A stretch of 37,091 nt of DNA, taken from positions 1 through 37,091 of the forward strand of contig CAKSDR010000012.1 of NCBI GenBank assembly GCA_934446095.1. Direction: 5' to 3'. A program made the translations under genes and the position numbers. The stretch comes from an uncultured Eubacteriales bacterium (GTDB lineage Bacteria; Bacillota; Clostridia; Oscillospirales; CAG-382). Shown piece by piece: positions 14,388 to 22,948 of the stretch (the stretch's first letter is position 1; each line of letters begins with the position of its first letter). The notes under the pieces are model-generated. The model saw only the letters and a list, made by a program, of their open reading frames with translations. It did no database searches and was not told where the DNA came from.

Positions 14388-16676
14388 TTATTCTGCGGAC
14401 ACTGAAATTTTTCCGTCAGATATTTCAACGCCGATTTTTTCGATTTTTTTATTGTAATTTGAAATTACAATTTCCGCCGCTCTGTCTTCGATTTCAGTCT
14501 GGATGACTCTCCTCAGATTTCTTGCGCCGAACTTCAAACTGTACGACTTGTCGGCAAGGAATTTCAGAACCTCGTCATCATACGAAAGAGTGATATTCTT
14601 TTCGTTTAAAGTTTTGTTAAGATCACTTAGCATTATTCTTGCAATCTCAACAAAGTTTTCATTTGTAAGTTGATTGAAAATTATTACTTCATCGATTCTG
14701 TTCAAAAATTCCGGTCTTAAAAAGTCAAACAGGGCTTTTTGTATTCTGTCTTCGCTTATATTTCCTTTAACTGTTGAAAATCCCGCAGAATTCATGCCCG
14801 TACTTGAACCGGCATTTGTTGTAAGAACAATTATCGTGTTTTCAAAATTCACCTGTTTCCCATGCGCGTCTGTGATAACTCCGTCATCAAGAATCTGCAA
14901 AAGCACATTCAATACATCAGGGTGTGCTTTTTCTATTTCATCAAACAAAATCACGCTGTACGGTCTGCGTCTGATTTTTTCGGTAAGTTGTCCCGCCTCA
15001 TCATATCCGACATATCCGGGAGGTGCTCCTATAATTCTTGAAACCGAATGTTTTTCCATAAATTCCGACATATCAAGTCTTATGAGCGCTTCGGGGGAAT
15101 TGAACAAATCTGACGCCAGCGTTTTTACAAGTTCGGTCTTTCCGACACCCGTAGGACCTGCAAATATAAACGACACGGGCTTATGTTTTTCGCATATTCC
15201 TGCGCGTGCGCGTTTAATCGCCTTCGTCACGGAATCTACTGCCTTGTCCTGACCTATAATTCTCTTTTTAAGCCTATCAGACAACTTGTCTATTCTTACA
15301 AACTCGCTTTCGGTAATATTATTAGCCGGTATTCCCGTCCATATTTCAATCACTTTTGCGATATGTTCGGGAGTTACAGTTACTTTTTTGCATATTTCCT
15401 GAAGTTTTTCAAAGTTCTCGGTAAGTTTTATTTCCTGAACCCTAAGGTCTGCCAACTGCTGGTACTTATCTATACCGCTGTCCGGCTCTGTATTGTCGCC
15501 CAGACTTTCAAGTGCGTCCCTGTCCTGCTTTACTTTATCAAGTTCTTCTTTCGTCTTGAAACTTTCGTTTATATTTTCGTCATGCATTGCGACATACGAC
15601 GCTGCTTCGTCGAGCAAATCTATGGCCTTGTCCGGCAAAAATCTGTCGGTTATATATCTTTCGGAATAAAGAACCGTTTTTCTTATTGTTTCGTCAGGGA
15701 TAATAAGGCCGTGAAATTTTTCATAATATCCTTTAATGCCGCGTAAAATTTCTATCGTATCTTCAATTGAAGGCTCGGATATAACCACAGGCTGAAAGCG
15801 GCGTTCAAGCGCTGCGTCCTTTTCAATATATTTCCTGTATTCGGCAAGCGTTGTTGCGCCTATAACCTGTATTTCTCCTCTTGAAAGCGCCGGTTTTAAA
15901 ATATTTGCGGCATTCATTCCGCCTTCGGCGTCGCCTGCGGAAACGATGCTATGCACTTCGTCTATTACAAGAATTATATTTCCGCAATTTTTGACTTCCT
16001 CAATAAGACCTTTCATTCTGTTCTCAAATTGTCCGCGGAACTGGGTTCCGGCAACCATGAGCGTCATATCAAGAAGATATACCTCGCACTTTTTAAGTTT
16101 ATAAGGCACTTCTCCATTATTAATTTTTATTGCAAGTGCCTCTGCCACTGCGGTTTTTCCGACACCGGGTTCTCCTATAAGGCACGGATTATTTTTTTGG
16201 CGTCTGCACAATATCTGCATTACCCTTTCAAGTTCTCTGTCCCTGCCTATTACGTTGTCTATTTTTCCCTCTTTTGCCTTTTCGGAAAGATTTATGCAAA
16301 AAGACTGAAGATTCTTTCTTTTTTTATTTTTGCTTTTCTTTTCAGATTTTGTTTCCTTCTTTTCCTGCGGTTTTCCGAACAGGGCGCCAAAATTTATAGA
16401 CGGTGCTCTCGAATCATTTTCGTCATCATTTTCATCATCTTCATCCGCGTCATCGTCCTGCGGATCCATTTCGGCAAATTCTTCGCTTAACCTGTCGAAC
16501 TCTTCTTCTCCTATTCCCATCTGTCCCATCATTTCATTTATATGATCGGTATTTATACCGAGTTCTTTTGCGCATTTCAGGCAGTATGCCTCCGACGCCG
16601 AATTTCCGCTTTGATCAAGTTTCTGAACGAAAACCACAGCCAGCCTTTTTTTACACCTTGTGCAGTATTTTATCAT
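14388..16676 (-). CDS. clpE: Clp ATPase with N-terminal zinc finger (ClpE-like)
   Basis: HSP100 AAA+ unfoldase, 762 residues, with two ATPase modules. The N-terminus has a CxxC...CxxC zinc finger (C5, C8, C32, C35) in place of the paired Clp-N repeats of ClpC, which is the ClpE arrangement. A very acidic stretch (about 68-89) is followed by a lysine-rich linker (about 106-121). Module 1 has Walker A G168-EPGVGK-T175 and Walker B ILVIDE. A middle coiled segment lies at about 365-430. Module 2 has Walker A GPTGVGKT at 507-514 and Walker B ILFDEIEKAHPDV. ClpE proteins normally feed substrates to ClpP. I cannot point to a clear ClpP-docking tripeptide, so ClpP partnership is inferred. It is the last gene of the nine-gene run and starts behind GGAGG. 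Confidence 0.85.
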   Translation of the reverse strand: MIKYCTRCKKRLAVVFVQKLDQSGNSASEAYCLKCAKELGINTDHINEMMGQMGIGEEEFDRLSEEFAEMDPQDDDADEDDENDDENDSRAPSINFGALFGKPQEKKETKSEKKSKNKKRKNLQSFCINLSEKAKEGKIDNVIGRDRELERVMQILCRRQKNNPCLIGEPGVGKTAVAEALAIKINNGEVPYKLKKCEVYLLDMTLMVAGTQFRGQFENRMKGLIEEVKNCGNIILVIDEVHSIVSAGDAEGGMNAANILKPALSRGEIQVIGATTLAEYRKYIEKDAALERRFQPVVISEPSIEDTIEILRGIKGYYEKFHGLIIPDETIRKTVLYSERYITDRFLPDKAIDLLDEAASYVAMHDENINESFKTKEELDKVKQDRDALESLGDNTEPDSGIDKYQQLADLRVQEIKLTENFEKLQEICKKVTVTPEHIAKVIEIWTGIPANNITESEFVRIDKLSDRLKKRIIGQDKAVDSVTKAIKRARAGICEKHKPVSFIFAGPTGVGKTELVKTLASDLFNSPEALIRLDMSEFMEKHSVSRIIGAPPGYVGYDEAGQLTEKIRRRPYSVILFDEIEKAHPDVLNVLLQILDDGVITDAHGKQVNFENTIIVLTTNAGSSTGMNSAGFSTVKGNISEDRIQKALFDFLRPEFLNRIDEVIIFNQLTNENFVEIARIMLSDLNKTLNEKNITLSYDDEVLKFLADKSYSLKFGARNLRRVIQTEIEDRAAEIVISNYNKKIEKIGVEISDGKISVSAE

Positions 16677-16730
16677 TTATTATTTTCCTCCGTGTTTTTG
16701 AAAACAAAATTTATTGTCATATTCCTTATT

Positions 16731-17450
16731 TTAAAATATCGATGTCAGAAAATCCAGCGGATTTACAGCTGATATTTCTTTTAATATTACTGTTTTTTCA
16801 ATAAGATCTGCCGGCACGCCGGAATTTACTTTTGAAAGGTACGGTATCAAAATTTTTGCAACCGCACAGAAAATAAAACTCTGAAGCGCGGCTGAAATTA
16901 TTCCCGTGAACAATCCGAGTATTTTGTTTGCACTTTTAAGTCCGGGCAGTTTTGACACGCCGTCAAGCAGGCAGGAAATCAGAAACAATACAAGCATTGT
17001 AACAATAAATATACCTATAAATGCTATTATTCTCGATATTGTCTGCGCAACAGGCGATACTATATATTCAAGTATTCCGTTTTTTATACTTTCCGCGGTA
17101 CCCGACGCAAGTTCGTTATATTTTGACTCGACCTCCTCGGCGCTTCTGCCGAAAGACTCGATTATCTTTGTAAAATTATCGGATTTATCGGAAATCAGTT
17201 TACCGAAATCAGCACCTGAATTTCCGCCGAGCATGTTATAAAGTTTTTCTTCAAATCCGGAGAAAAATTTCTTATACCAGTTCATGTTCAGTATCCACAC
17301 CGAAACTCTTTTATAAAACAAAACCGAACTTACAAGTGAAACTAAAACTCCGAAAATTTTATAAAGTGATTTTACAAAACCTTTTTTATATCCCCGTACC
17401 GCTCCAAGAACAAACAAGAGAATTATAAGTACATCAAGTATTATTGCCAT
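16731..17450 (-). CDS. CvpA family membrane protein
   Basis: A 239-residue integral membrane protein. The N-terminus (LDVLIILLFVLGAVRGYKKGFVKSLYKIFGVLVSLVSSVLF) has the CvpA pattern of a first helix, an R-G-x-x-K-G-F turn and a second helix. Two more helices lie near residues 135-160 and 180-205, separated from the first pair by a hydrophilic segment of about 90 residues that is longer than in classic CvpA. CvpA was named for colicin V production in Escherichia coli; its role in Clostridia is not established. It is 26 bases from the DUF5711-like gene upstream and 54 from the Clp gene downstream. Confidence 0.82.
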   Translation of the reverse strand: MAIILDVLIILLFVLGAVRGYKKGFVKSLYKIFGVLVSLVSSVLFYKRVSVWILNMNWYKKFFSGFEEKLYNMLGGNSGADFGKLISDKSDNFTKIIESFGRSAEEVESKYNELASGTAESIKNGILEYIVSPVAQTISRIIAFIGIFIVTMLVLFLISCLLDGVSKLPGLKSANKILGLFTGIISAALQSFIFCAVAKILIPYLSKVNSGVPADLIEKTVILKEISAVNPLDFLTSIF

Positions 17451-17476
17451 ATGCTTTCGTCCTCCAACACCGCATT

Positions 17477-18679
17477 TCAGAGATTTTGGTCAAAATAAAT
17501 CTTTTTTGCCCCATCGTTTGATATAAGTATATAGTATTTACCGTAGGCAAACACCCTTTTATATTTTCCTTCGGACGCAAATTTATTTTCCTCGGTCATA
17601 AAAATTTCACCGTCGCTTTTCAGATTATAGTTATATACCGAAACTTCCTTTTCGGAAAGGCAAATTATTTTGTCTTTTGAAGAAGCGATATCGGTAACTG
17701 TGTCTTTCCTGTAATCTGAATAAAGCAGTTTACCGCCGAAATCATAATAATTTATCTGCATATCCGTTCCGGTTATCGCCGTTTTCAAAGTTACGGCCAT
17801 AAAATTGTCAAACATATAAAACGAATTTACAGTATTGAATTCAAAGTCATATGATGCCGTAACCGCAGCGTTAAAATCATAAAATATTATTCTGCTGCTT
17901 GTAAGAAGCACAAATCCTTCGTCTGTATACGAAAGTTTAAGCGGTATTTCGGAACTCAAAGAAACCTCGTTTTTAATTTCTTCGTCGTTTATATTGAAAA
18001 AATACAGGTTTGTCAGAAAAGAGCCGCTGCGAACGCCGGTTGATGCGCATACAAGCCTTTTTTTGGAAGGGTTGTAGCATGCGTCGGTTATCATTTTATC
18101 TCTTGACATAAACTTAAATATTTCTTTGAATTTATTGTTATATACCAGAACTCCGCCGGAATAGCCCTTCTCCGAAGCGATAACTGTAAACGACCCGTCG
18201 GAAGACAAACTTACTCCCTCGATATTATATGAAAAAGTTTTTTGAAAAAGACGGGAAAATGAATTATATATTGAAATAGAATTTCCGTAAAGATCATATA
18301 CAAGCACATATTTATCATTTGACTCAAAACATGGATTCTGATACGAAAACCCGTTGTCATAAAAAGTTCTTTTGCCCGAAAAATCATATATGCTGAAACT
18401 TGTTTTTGTAATTACGGCAATATTATCTTTAACCGTACAAAATTTCGCGTCGCTTTGCTGGGTAAATCTTATTTCATCACGCGTTTCCGAAAGTTCCGGC
18501 CTTTGAATATCAATATATCTCATCAAATACTGAAAATTTTCAACCGTTATATCGTCCCTGTATATAAACATTCCGCCTATAAAAAATATTGCAAGGAGAA
18601 GATATGTAAAATATTTCATAAATCTCATTGCTGAAGATAACTTTTTGCAATATTCGCTGTATGAATTTTTATACGACAT
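17477..18679 (-). CDS. DUF5711-like membrane-anchored beta-propeller protein
   Basis: A 400-residue protein of unknown function. One N-terminal membrane helix (about 20-42, FTYLLLAIFFIGGMFIY) is followed by an all-beta extracellular part. That part has repeated short blade-like units such as NIAVITKTSFSIYDFSGK, KYVLVYDLYGNSISIYNS and DGSFTVIASEKGYSGGVLVYN. The pattern fits the DUF5711 family found in Clostridia; this call is from memory of the family, not a search. The start at 18679 is set by AAAGGAG just before the ATG; the frame is open upstream into the end of truA but has no ribosome site there. It sits between truA and cvpA in one operon. The family is often next to cvpA, suggesting an envelope role. 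Confidence 0.75.
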   Translation of the reverse strand: MSYKNSYSEYCKKLSSAMRFMKYFTYLLLAIFFIGGMFIYRDDITVENFQYLMRYIDIQRPELSETRDEIRFTQQSDAKFCTVKDNIAVITKTSFSIYDFSGKRTFYDNGFSYQNPCFESNDKYVLVYDLYGNSISIYNSFSRLFQKTFSYNIEGVSLSSDGSFTVIASEKGYSGGVLVYNNKFKEIFKFMSRDKMITDACYNPSKKRLVCASTGVRSGSFLTNLYFFNINDEEIKNEVSLSSEIPLKLSYTDEGFVLLTSSRIIFYDFNAAVTASYDFEFNTVNSFYMFDNFMAVTLKTAITGTDMQINYYDFGGKLLYSDYRKDTVTDIASSKDKIICLSEKEVSVYNYNLKSDGEIFMTEENKFASEGKYKRVFAYGKYYILISNDGAKKIYFDQNL

Positions 18680-18708
18680 ATTTTCTCCTTTCAGGTATAC
18701 AATTTTTA

Positions 18709-19455
18709 TCAATAAAACACTCTGTTCAGAAAAAGTCCGCACGCAGGTGCGGTGGGTCCTGCAAGATTTCTGTCCTTTGCGTCTATTATGCCGGCAATAC
18801 CGCCTTTTTTTATTTTTCCCTGCGAAGCGTACAGCACTGTTCCCGCAATAATTCTGACCATGTTATACAAAAATCCGTCAGCGCAAACAGTAATTTTAAG
18901 CAATCCGCCGTCTTTTGAAAATTTGCAATACTTTATTTCTCTTACGGTATCGTCGGTAATTTTTGAGCCTTTTGCCATAAAAGATGTAAAATCATGTTTT
19001 CCGCAAAGTTCTTCACCCACAAAGGAAATTTTATCAATATCAATAAACCTCGGGTAAAACATTGCATAATTTTTCAAAAAAGGATTCGAATATTTCTCGT
19101 TCCAAATATTATATACATATTCCTTTCCTATGCAGGAATATCTCGGATGGAACGCAGCGTCTGCAGTTTCAGCTTCCTTTACCCTTACAAAATCCGGCAG
19201 GTTTGCATTCATTGCTGAAACAAACGCGCTGTTTTCCATATTTACCGTCCGGTCAAGGCAGCATACAAAATTTCTGGCATGCACGCCGGCGTCGGTCCTG
19301 CTGCAGCCGGTTACCGAAAGCCGCTCGCCGAAAATTTTATAAAGCGCGTCCTGAACCGTACTTTGTACCGTAGGCACATTTTTCTGAACCTGCCAGCCAT
19401 GCAGGAATGTGCCGTCAAACATTATTGTAAATTTTGTCTTTTGTTCGCTTTTCAT
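18709..19455 (-). CDS. truA: tRNA pseudouridine(38-40) synthase TruA
   Basis: Converts uridines 38-40 of the tRNA anticodon arm to pseudouridine. It has 248 residues, normal length. The catalytic Asp is D55 in GCSRTDAGVHA; further family motifs are FHPRYSCIGKEYVYNIWN and FLYNMVRIIAGTVL. Its ATG shares one base with the ecfT stop codon (TAATG), so translation is coupled. The order ecfA1-ecfA2-ecfT-truA is widely conserved in Bacillota, where it usually sits between ribosomal protein genes rplQ and rplM-rpsI. Here those neighbours are missing. Confidence 0.96.
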   Translation of the reverse strand: MKSEQKTKFTIMFDGTFLHGWQVQKNVPTVQSTVQDALYKIFGERLSVTGCSRTDAGVHARNFVCCLDRTVNMENSAFVSAMNANLPDFVRVKEAETADAAFHPRYSCIGKEYVYNIWNEKYSNPFLKNYAMFYPRFIDIDKISFVGEELCGKHDFTSFMAKGSKITDDTVREIKYCKFSKDGGLLKITVCADGFLYNMVRIIAGTVLYASQGKIKKGGIAGIIDAKDRNLAGPTAPACGLFLNRVFY

Positions 19456-20270
19456 TATATCACATGAGGGAAACGGTTAAAATATATTACTGCAAAAAGT
19501 GCCAAAACCGCAAAAGCACAGGAAATATAATCTCTCGGAGCAAGATGCAGTATTTTCATACGCGTTCTTCCCTCTCCTCCCGTATACAATCGGCATTCCA
19601 TAGCGCATGCAAGTTCGTCGGCTCTTCTGAAAGCCGAAACAAAAAGAGGGATCAGCACAGGGATTAACGCTTTTGTCCTCTGCATTAGGTTCCCGGTTTC
19701 AAAATTTGCGCCCCTTGCTTTCTGTGCGCTTATTATCTTATCGGTTTCCTCTATAAGAGTGGGAATAAATCTTAGTGCTATCGACATCATCATTGCAAAT
19801 TCATGAGTCGGTATTTTAAGTTTTTTCAGGGGTGAAGTTACCCTTTCTATAGCGTCCGTAAGCGCCACGGGGGATGTCGTATATGTAAGTATTACAAATG
19901 TTCCCGTGACAAGGCATATAAGTCTTACAAGCATAAAAAATGCAAATACGATTCCGTCCTTATAAACCTTTATTATCCAGAAAGAAAACAGCAACTCGTC
20001 GCCCTGCGTCCAGAAAATATTCATAAGCGCCGTAAAAGTCATAATAAATATCAGCGGTTTCAGACTTTTAAGAACGGTTTTTACTTTTATCTTTGACAAA
20101 TATATAACAAATATCAAAACGCAAGCGTTTACAATATACGCCTGCGCGCTTTTTGCCATAAACACGCAAACGATATATAAAATCATAAGCAGAAGTTTTA
20201 TTCTCGGGTCAAGTTTATGAATAACCGACGACCCGGGAAAGTACTGCCCAAGCGTTATATCCTTAAGCAT
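19455..20270 (-). CDS. ecfT: energy-coupling factor transporter transmembrane protein EcfT
   Basis: Transmembrane scaffold of a group II ECF importer. It couples the two ATPases to exchangeable vitamin-binding S components. It has 271 residues and several hydrophobic helices. The N-terminus LGQYFPGSSVIHKLDPRIKLLLMILY is the standard EcfT opening. The first coupling motif is intact (AQKARGANFE). The second reads MECRLYTGGEGRTRM, where many relatives have an ARG- or ARC-type triplet; the arginine is kept. The start at 20270 follows AAAGGAGG; the frame extends upstream only into ecfA2. Two bases separate it from ecfA2. No S-component gene is in the window, so these must be encoded elsewhere. Confidence 0.94.
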   Translation of the reverse strand: MLKDITLGQYFPGSSVIHKLDPRIKLLLMILYIVCVFMAKSAQAYIVNACVLIFVIYLSKIKVKTVLKSLKPLIFIMTFTALMNIFWTQGDELLFSFWIIKVYKDGIVFAFFMLVRLICLVTGTFVILTYTTSPVALTDAIERVTSPLKKLKIPTHEFAMMMSIALRFIPTLIEETDKIISAQKARGANFETGNLMQRTKALIPVLIPLFVSAFRRADELACAMECRLYTGGEGRTRMKILHLAPRDYISCAFAVLALFAVIYFNRFPHVI

Positions 20271-20272
20271 AA

Positions 20273-21145
20273 CTATACCTCCTTTGCAGTTGTGCCTTTT
20301 CTTTTGCAAAGTTTCGGGCACAAAATATCAAAGGCTTTTTCCACGGTAAAAACGCTTGTATCAACGTCAATCCCGCGGCATTTCAGAATATGCATAAGTT
20401 CCGAAATCTCCGGCAGCGCAAGCCCTGAACTTTTAAGTTTATCGTATTGCGAAAAAACCTCTTCGGGACTTCCCTGCGTCAAAATGCTGCCGTCGGACAA
20501 TGCGATTATTTTATCCGAATACAGCGCAATATCCTCCATTGAGTGAGAAATTATAACAAGTGCGTTTTTCTTTTTCCGGTTATAGTTTATAAGACCGCCC
20601 AAAATTTCCTTTTTGCCCTTTGGATCAAGACCCGACGCCGGTTCGTCAAGCACAAGTACTTCAGGGTCCATAGCAAGTGTTCCCGCTATTGCCACCCTTC
20701 TTTTTTGTCCCCCGGACAGTTCAAACGGAGATTTTTTCAGCATTTCGCCGTCAATACCCGTAAATTCAGCGGCCTCGAGCACGCGTCTTTTTATCTCTTC
20801 ATCGGAAAGTCCCATATTTTTCGGTCCAAATGCTATGTCCTTAAATACGCTTTCTTCAAAAAGCTGATATTCCGGGTACTGAAACACAAGCCCCACTTTA
20901 AATCTTGTCTTATATGAAATCTCTTTATTTTCGTTTATGTTTTTACCGTCAAGCAGTACTTGTCCTTCAGACGGCGCAATAAGGGCATTCATCATCTGTG
21001 CGAGCGTTGATTTTCCGGAACCTGTATGCCCTATTATTCCGGTAACCTTATTATCTTCTATGGTAAGCGATACATTTTTCAAAGCATCGTGTTCAAACGG
21101 CGTATTTTCGCCGTAAACAAAAGAAACATTGCGAAATTCAATCAT
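20273..21145 (-). CDS. ecfA2: energy-coupling factor transporter ATPase EcfA2
   Basis: ABC ATPase of the ECF module, 290 residues. Walker A is GHTGSGKST (about 37-45), the Q-loop is FQYPEYQLFEESV, the signature is LSGGQKRRVAIA, Walker B is LVLDEPASGLDP, and the switch His is in IISHSMED. The Q-loop and GLDPKG are characteristic of EcfA2. It begins inside the last eight bases of ecfA1, implying coupled translation and roughly equal production of the two ATPases, which work as a heterodimer on EcfT at the inner face of the membrane. Confidence 0.96.
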   Translation of the reverse strand: MIEFRNVSFVYGENTPFEHDALKNVSLTIEDNKVTGIIGHTGSGKSTLAQMMNALIAPSEGQVLLDGKNINENKEISYKTRFKVGLVFQYPEYQLFEESVFKDIAFGPKNMGLSDEEIKRRVLEAAEFTGIDGEMLKKSPFELSGGQKRRVAIAGTLAMDPEVLVLDEPASGLDPKGKKEILGGLINYNRKKKNALVIISHSMEDIALYSDKIIALSDGSILTQGSPEEVFSQYDKLKSSGLALPEISELMHILKCRGIDVDTSVFTVEKAFDILCPKLCKRKGTTAKEV

Positions 21146-22013
21146 TATTTGTTTTATCCTGACTATTTATATTTTCACATATTGTATTTGCGGCTTCAGA
21201 AATACTGAGCACGGTTTTTGCAACGTCATATCCGCTGTCATACATTCTTCTTACAAGTTCTGACGACTGCGGCACCTCAAGTCCCGCCCTTTCGAGCATT
21301 TCCTTTTGTCCGAATACTTCTCTCGGACTGCCGTCGGAAATTACCTTTCCGGAATCAATGACCACAATCCTGTCTGCCATTGCGGCCTCTGACATATGGT
21401 GCGTAATTATAATAACGGTAATATTTTTTTCACTGCGAAGGCGCACTATCGTATCCATAACATCTTTTCGGCCCTTCGGATCCAGCATTGCCGTTGCCTC
21501 GTCAAAAATTATGCATTCGGGCATCATTGCAAGTATTCCGGCAATTGCAACCCTTTGTTTCTGACCTCCGGAAAGTCTGTGCGTATCATGCATTCCGTAG
21601 CCCGAAAGCCCTACTGCCTCCAGCGATTCATCCACTCTTCTCCTTATTTTGGAAGGTTCTACACCCATGTTTTCGGGAGCGAAAGCGACATCTTCTTCAA
21701 CAAGCGTTGCCACAAGCTGGTTATCGGGATTCTGAAAAACCATACCTATCGTCTTTCTGATATTATACATATCTTCATCGCTGCCGCTTTTATAAATGTT
21801 CCCGTTTATGTCCGAAATCAAAACGCTGCCCGATGTCGGAACGTACACTCCACAAAGCAGTTTTGCAAGGGTGGATTTTCCCGACCCGTTAGGTCCTATT
21901 ATCGCTGTAAAACTTCCCCTTTTGATGGAAAGATTTATGTTTTCAAACACTCCCGTTTTGTCGTTTTCATAATATGAAAAACCTAAATTTTCAGTTTTTA
22001 TTATTTCTTCCAT
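21138..22013 (-). CDS. ecfA1: energy-coupling factor transporter ATPase EcfA1
   Basis: Partner ATPase of EcfA2, 291 residues from the chosen start. Walker A is GPNGSGKST, the Q-loop is FQNPDNQLVATLVEEDVAFAPENMG (typical EcfA1), the signature is LSGGQKQRVAIA, Walker B is IIFDEATAMLDP and the switch His is in IITHHMSEA. The ATG at 22013 is two bases after the methyltransferase stop. Two alternative in-frame ATGs at 22028 and 22037 would overlap that gene. The conserved beta-strand (IIKTENLGFSY) starts right after the chosen methionine. Confidence 0.95.
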   Translation of the reverse strand: MEEIIKTENLGFSYYENDKTGVFENINLSIKRGSFTAIIGPNGSGKSTLAKLLCGVYVPTSGSVLISDINGNIYKSGSDEDMYNIRKTIGMVFQNPDNQLVATLVEEDVAFAPENMGVEPSKIRRRVDESLEAVGLSGYGMHDTHRLSGGQKQRVAIAGILAMMPECIIFDEATAMLDPKGRKDVMDTIVRLRSEKNITVIIITHHMSEAAMADRIVVIDSGKVISDGSPREVFGQKEMLERAGLEVPQSSELVRRMYDSGYDVAKTVLSISEAANTICENINSQDKTNND

Positions 22014-22015
22014 TT

Positions 22016-22903
22016 TTATATTTCCCATCTTGCGCATGCTCCTGCCGGAAGTATTCCGCCGGTATATGAAACAGGTATGCCTATTTCATCGCATGTAACT
22101 TTTCCGCCGTACGCGGACTTAAAATACAGATTCAAAAGATAACCTACGGTCGACGCGGAAAGCCCCGTCGTGTAAGAGTTTACAAGCACAAAAAGCGGTT
22201 TTTCCGATATAAGCTGCGACGACAGCTTTATGAGGTCGTTTATGTCGTCTTCCAGTTTCCAGATCTCACCGGAAGGCCCTCTTCCGTAAGACGGCGGGTC
22301 CATAATCAAAACGTCATATTTATGTCCGCGGCGTATTTCTCTTTCGATAAATTTTCTGCAATCATCTACAATATATCTTATAGGCGCGTTTCCGAGCCCT
22401 GACTTCGCCGTGTTTTCCCTTGCCCATGAAACAATTCCCTTTGAGGCGTCGACATGGCACACGTGCGCCCCGGCTTTAGCACATGCAATTGTTGCTCCGC
22501 CGGTATATGCGAATAAGTTCAGCGCGTTTATATTTCTTCCGGTTTTCTCAATTTCGCCATGTATTTTTTCTCTTATGTAATCCCAGTTTACCGCCTGCTC
22601 CGGAAATATGCCTGTATGTTTAAAGCCTGTCGGGCGTACGAGAAAGTTCATGTCTTTATACGATATTGTCCATCCGGAACAAAGCAAGTCTTCCGGAATA
22701 TTTCTTATATCCCATTTACCGCCGCCTTTCTGCGAACGGATATATCTTGCGTTAAAACTGTTCCATGCCGCATGTTTTTTCTGTCCGCGCCATATTACCT
22801 GCGGGTCGGGACGCACAAGTATTACGTCTTTCCATCTTTCAAGTCTTTCCCCGTCTGACGCGTCAAGCAGTTCATAATCGCAAAACTGCGAAAAATTCCA
22901 CAT
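22016..22903 (-). CDS. class I SAM-dependent methyltransferase, RlmI/RlmK-like without PUA domain
   Basis: A 295-residue protein. The N-terminal portion (VILVRPDPQVIWRGQKK, then a segment ending GIFPEQAVNWDYI) precedes a Rossmann methyltransferase core. SAM motif I is LNLFAYTGGATIACAKAGAHVCHVDASKG, a middle motif is PIRYIVDDCRKFI, and motif IV is DPPSYGRG. The core is like rRNA cytosine-5 methyltransferases of the RlmI group, but the N-terminal PUA domain is absent and no second catalytic Cys typical of m5C enzymes is obvious. RNA substrate is inferred and the modified base is unknown. It lies between the topoisomerase gene (45 bases) and ecfA1 (two bases). Confidence 0.82.
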   Translation of the reverse strand: MWNFSQFCDYELLDASDGERLERWKDVILVRPDPQVIWRGQKKHAAWNSFNARYIRSQKGGGKWDIRNIPEDLLCSGWTISYKDMNFLVRPTGFKHTGIFPEQAVNWDYIREKIHGEIEKTGRNINALNLFAYTGGATIACAKAGAHVCHVDASKGIVSWARENTAKSGLGNAPIRYIVDDCRKFIEREIRRGHKYDVLIMDPPSYGRGPSGEIWKLEDDINDLIKLSSQLISEKPLFVLVNSYTTGLSASTVGYLLNLYFKSAYGGKVTCDEIGIPVSYTGGILPAGACARWEI

Positions 22904-22948
22904 TATTTATATTTCCTCTCAAATAAAACTTTTGTTTTAAAGTACGGT

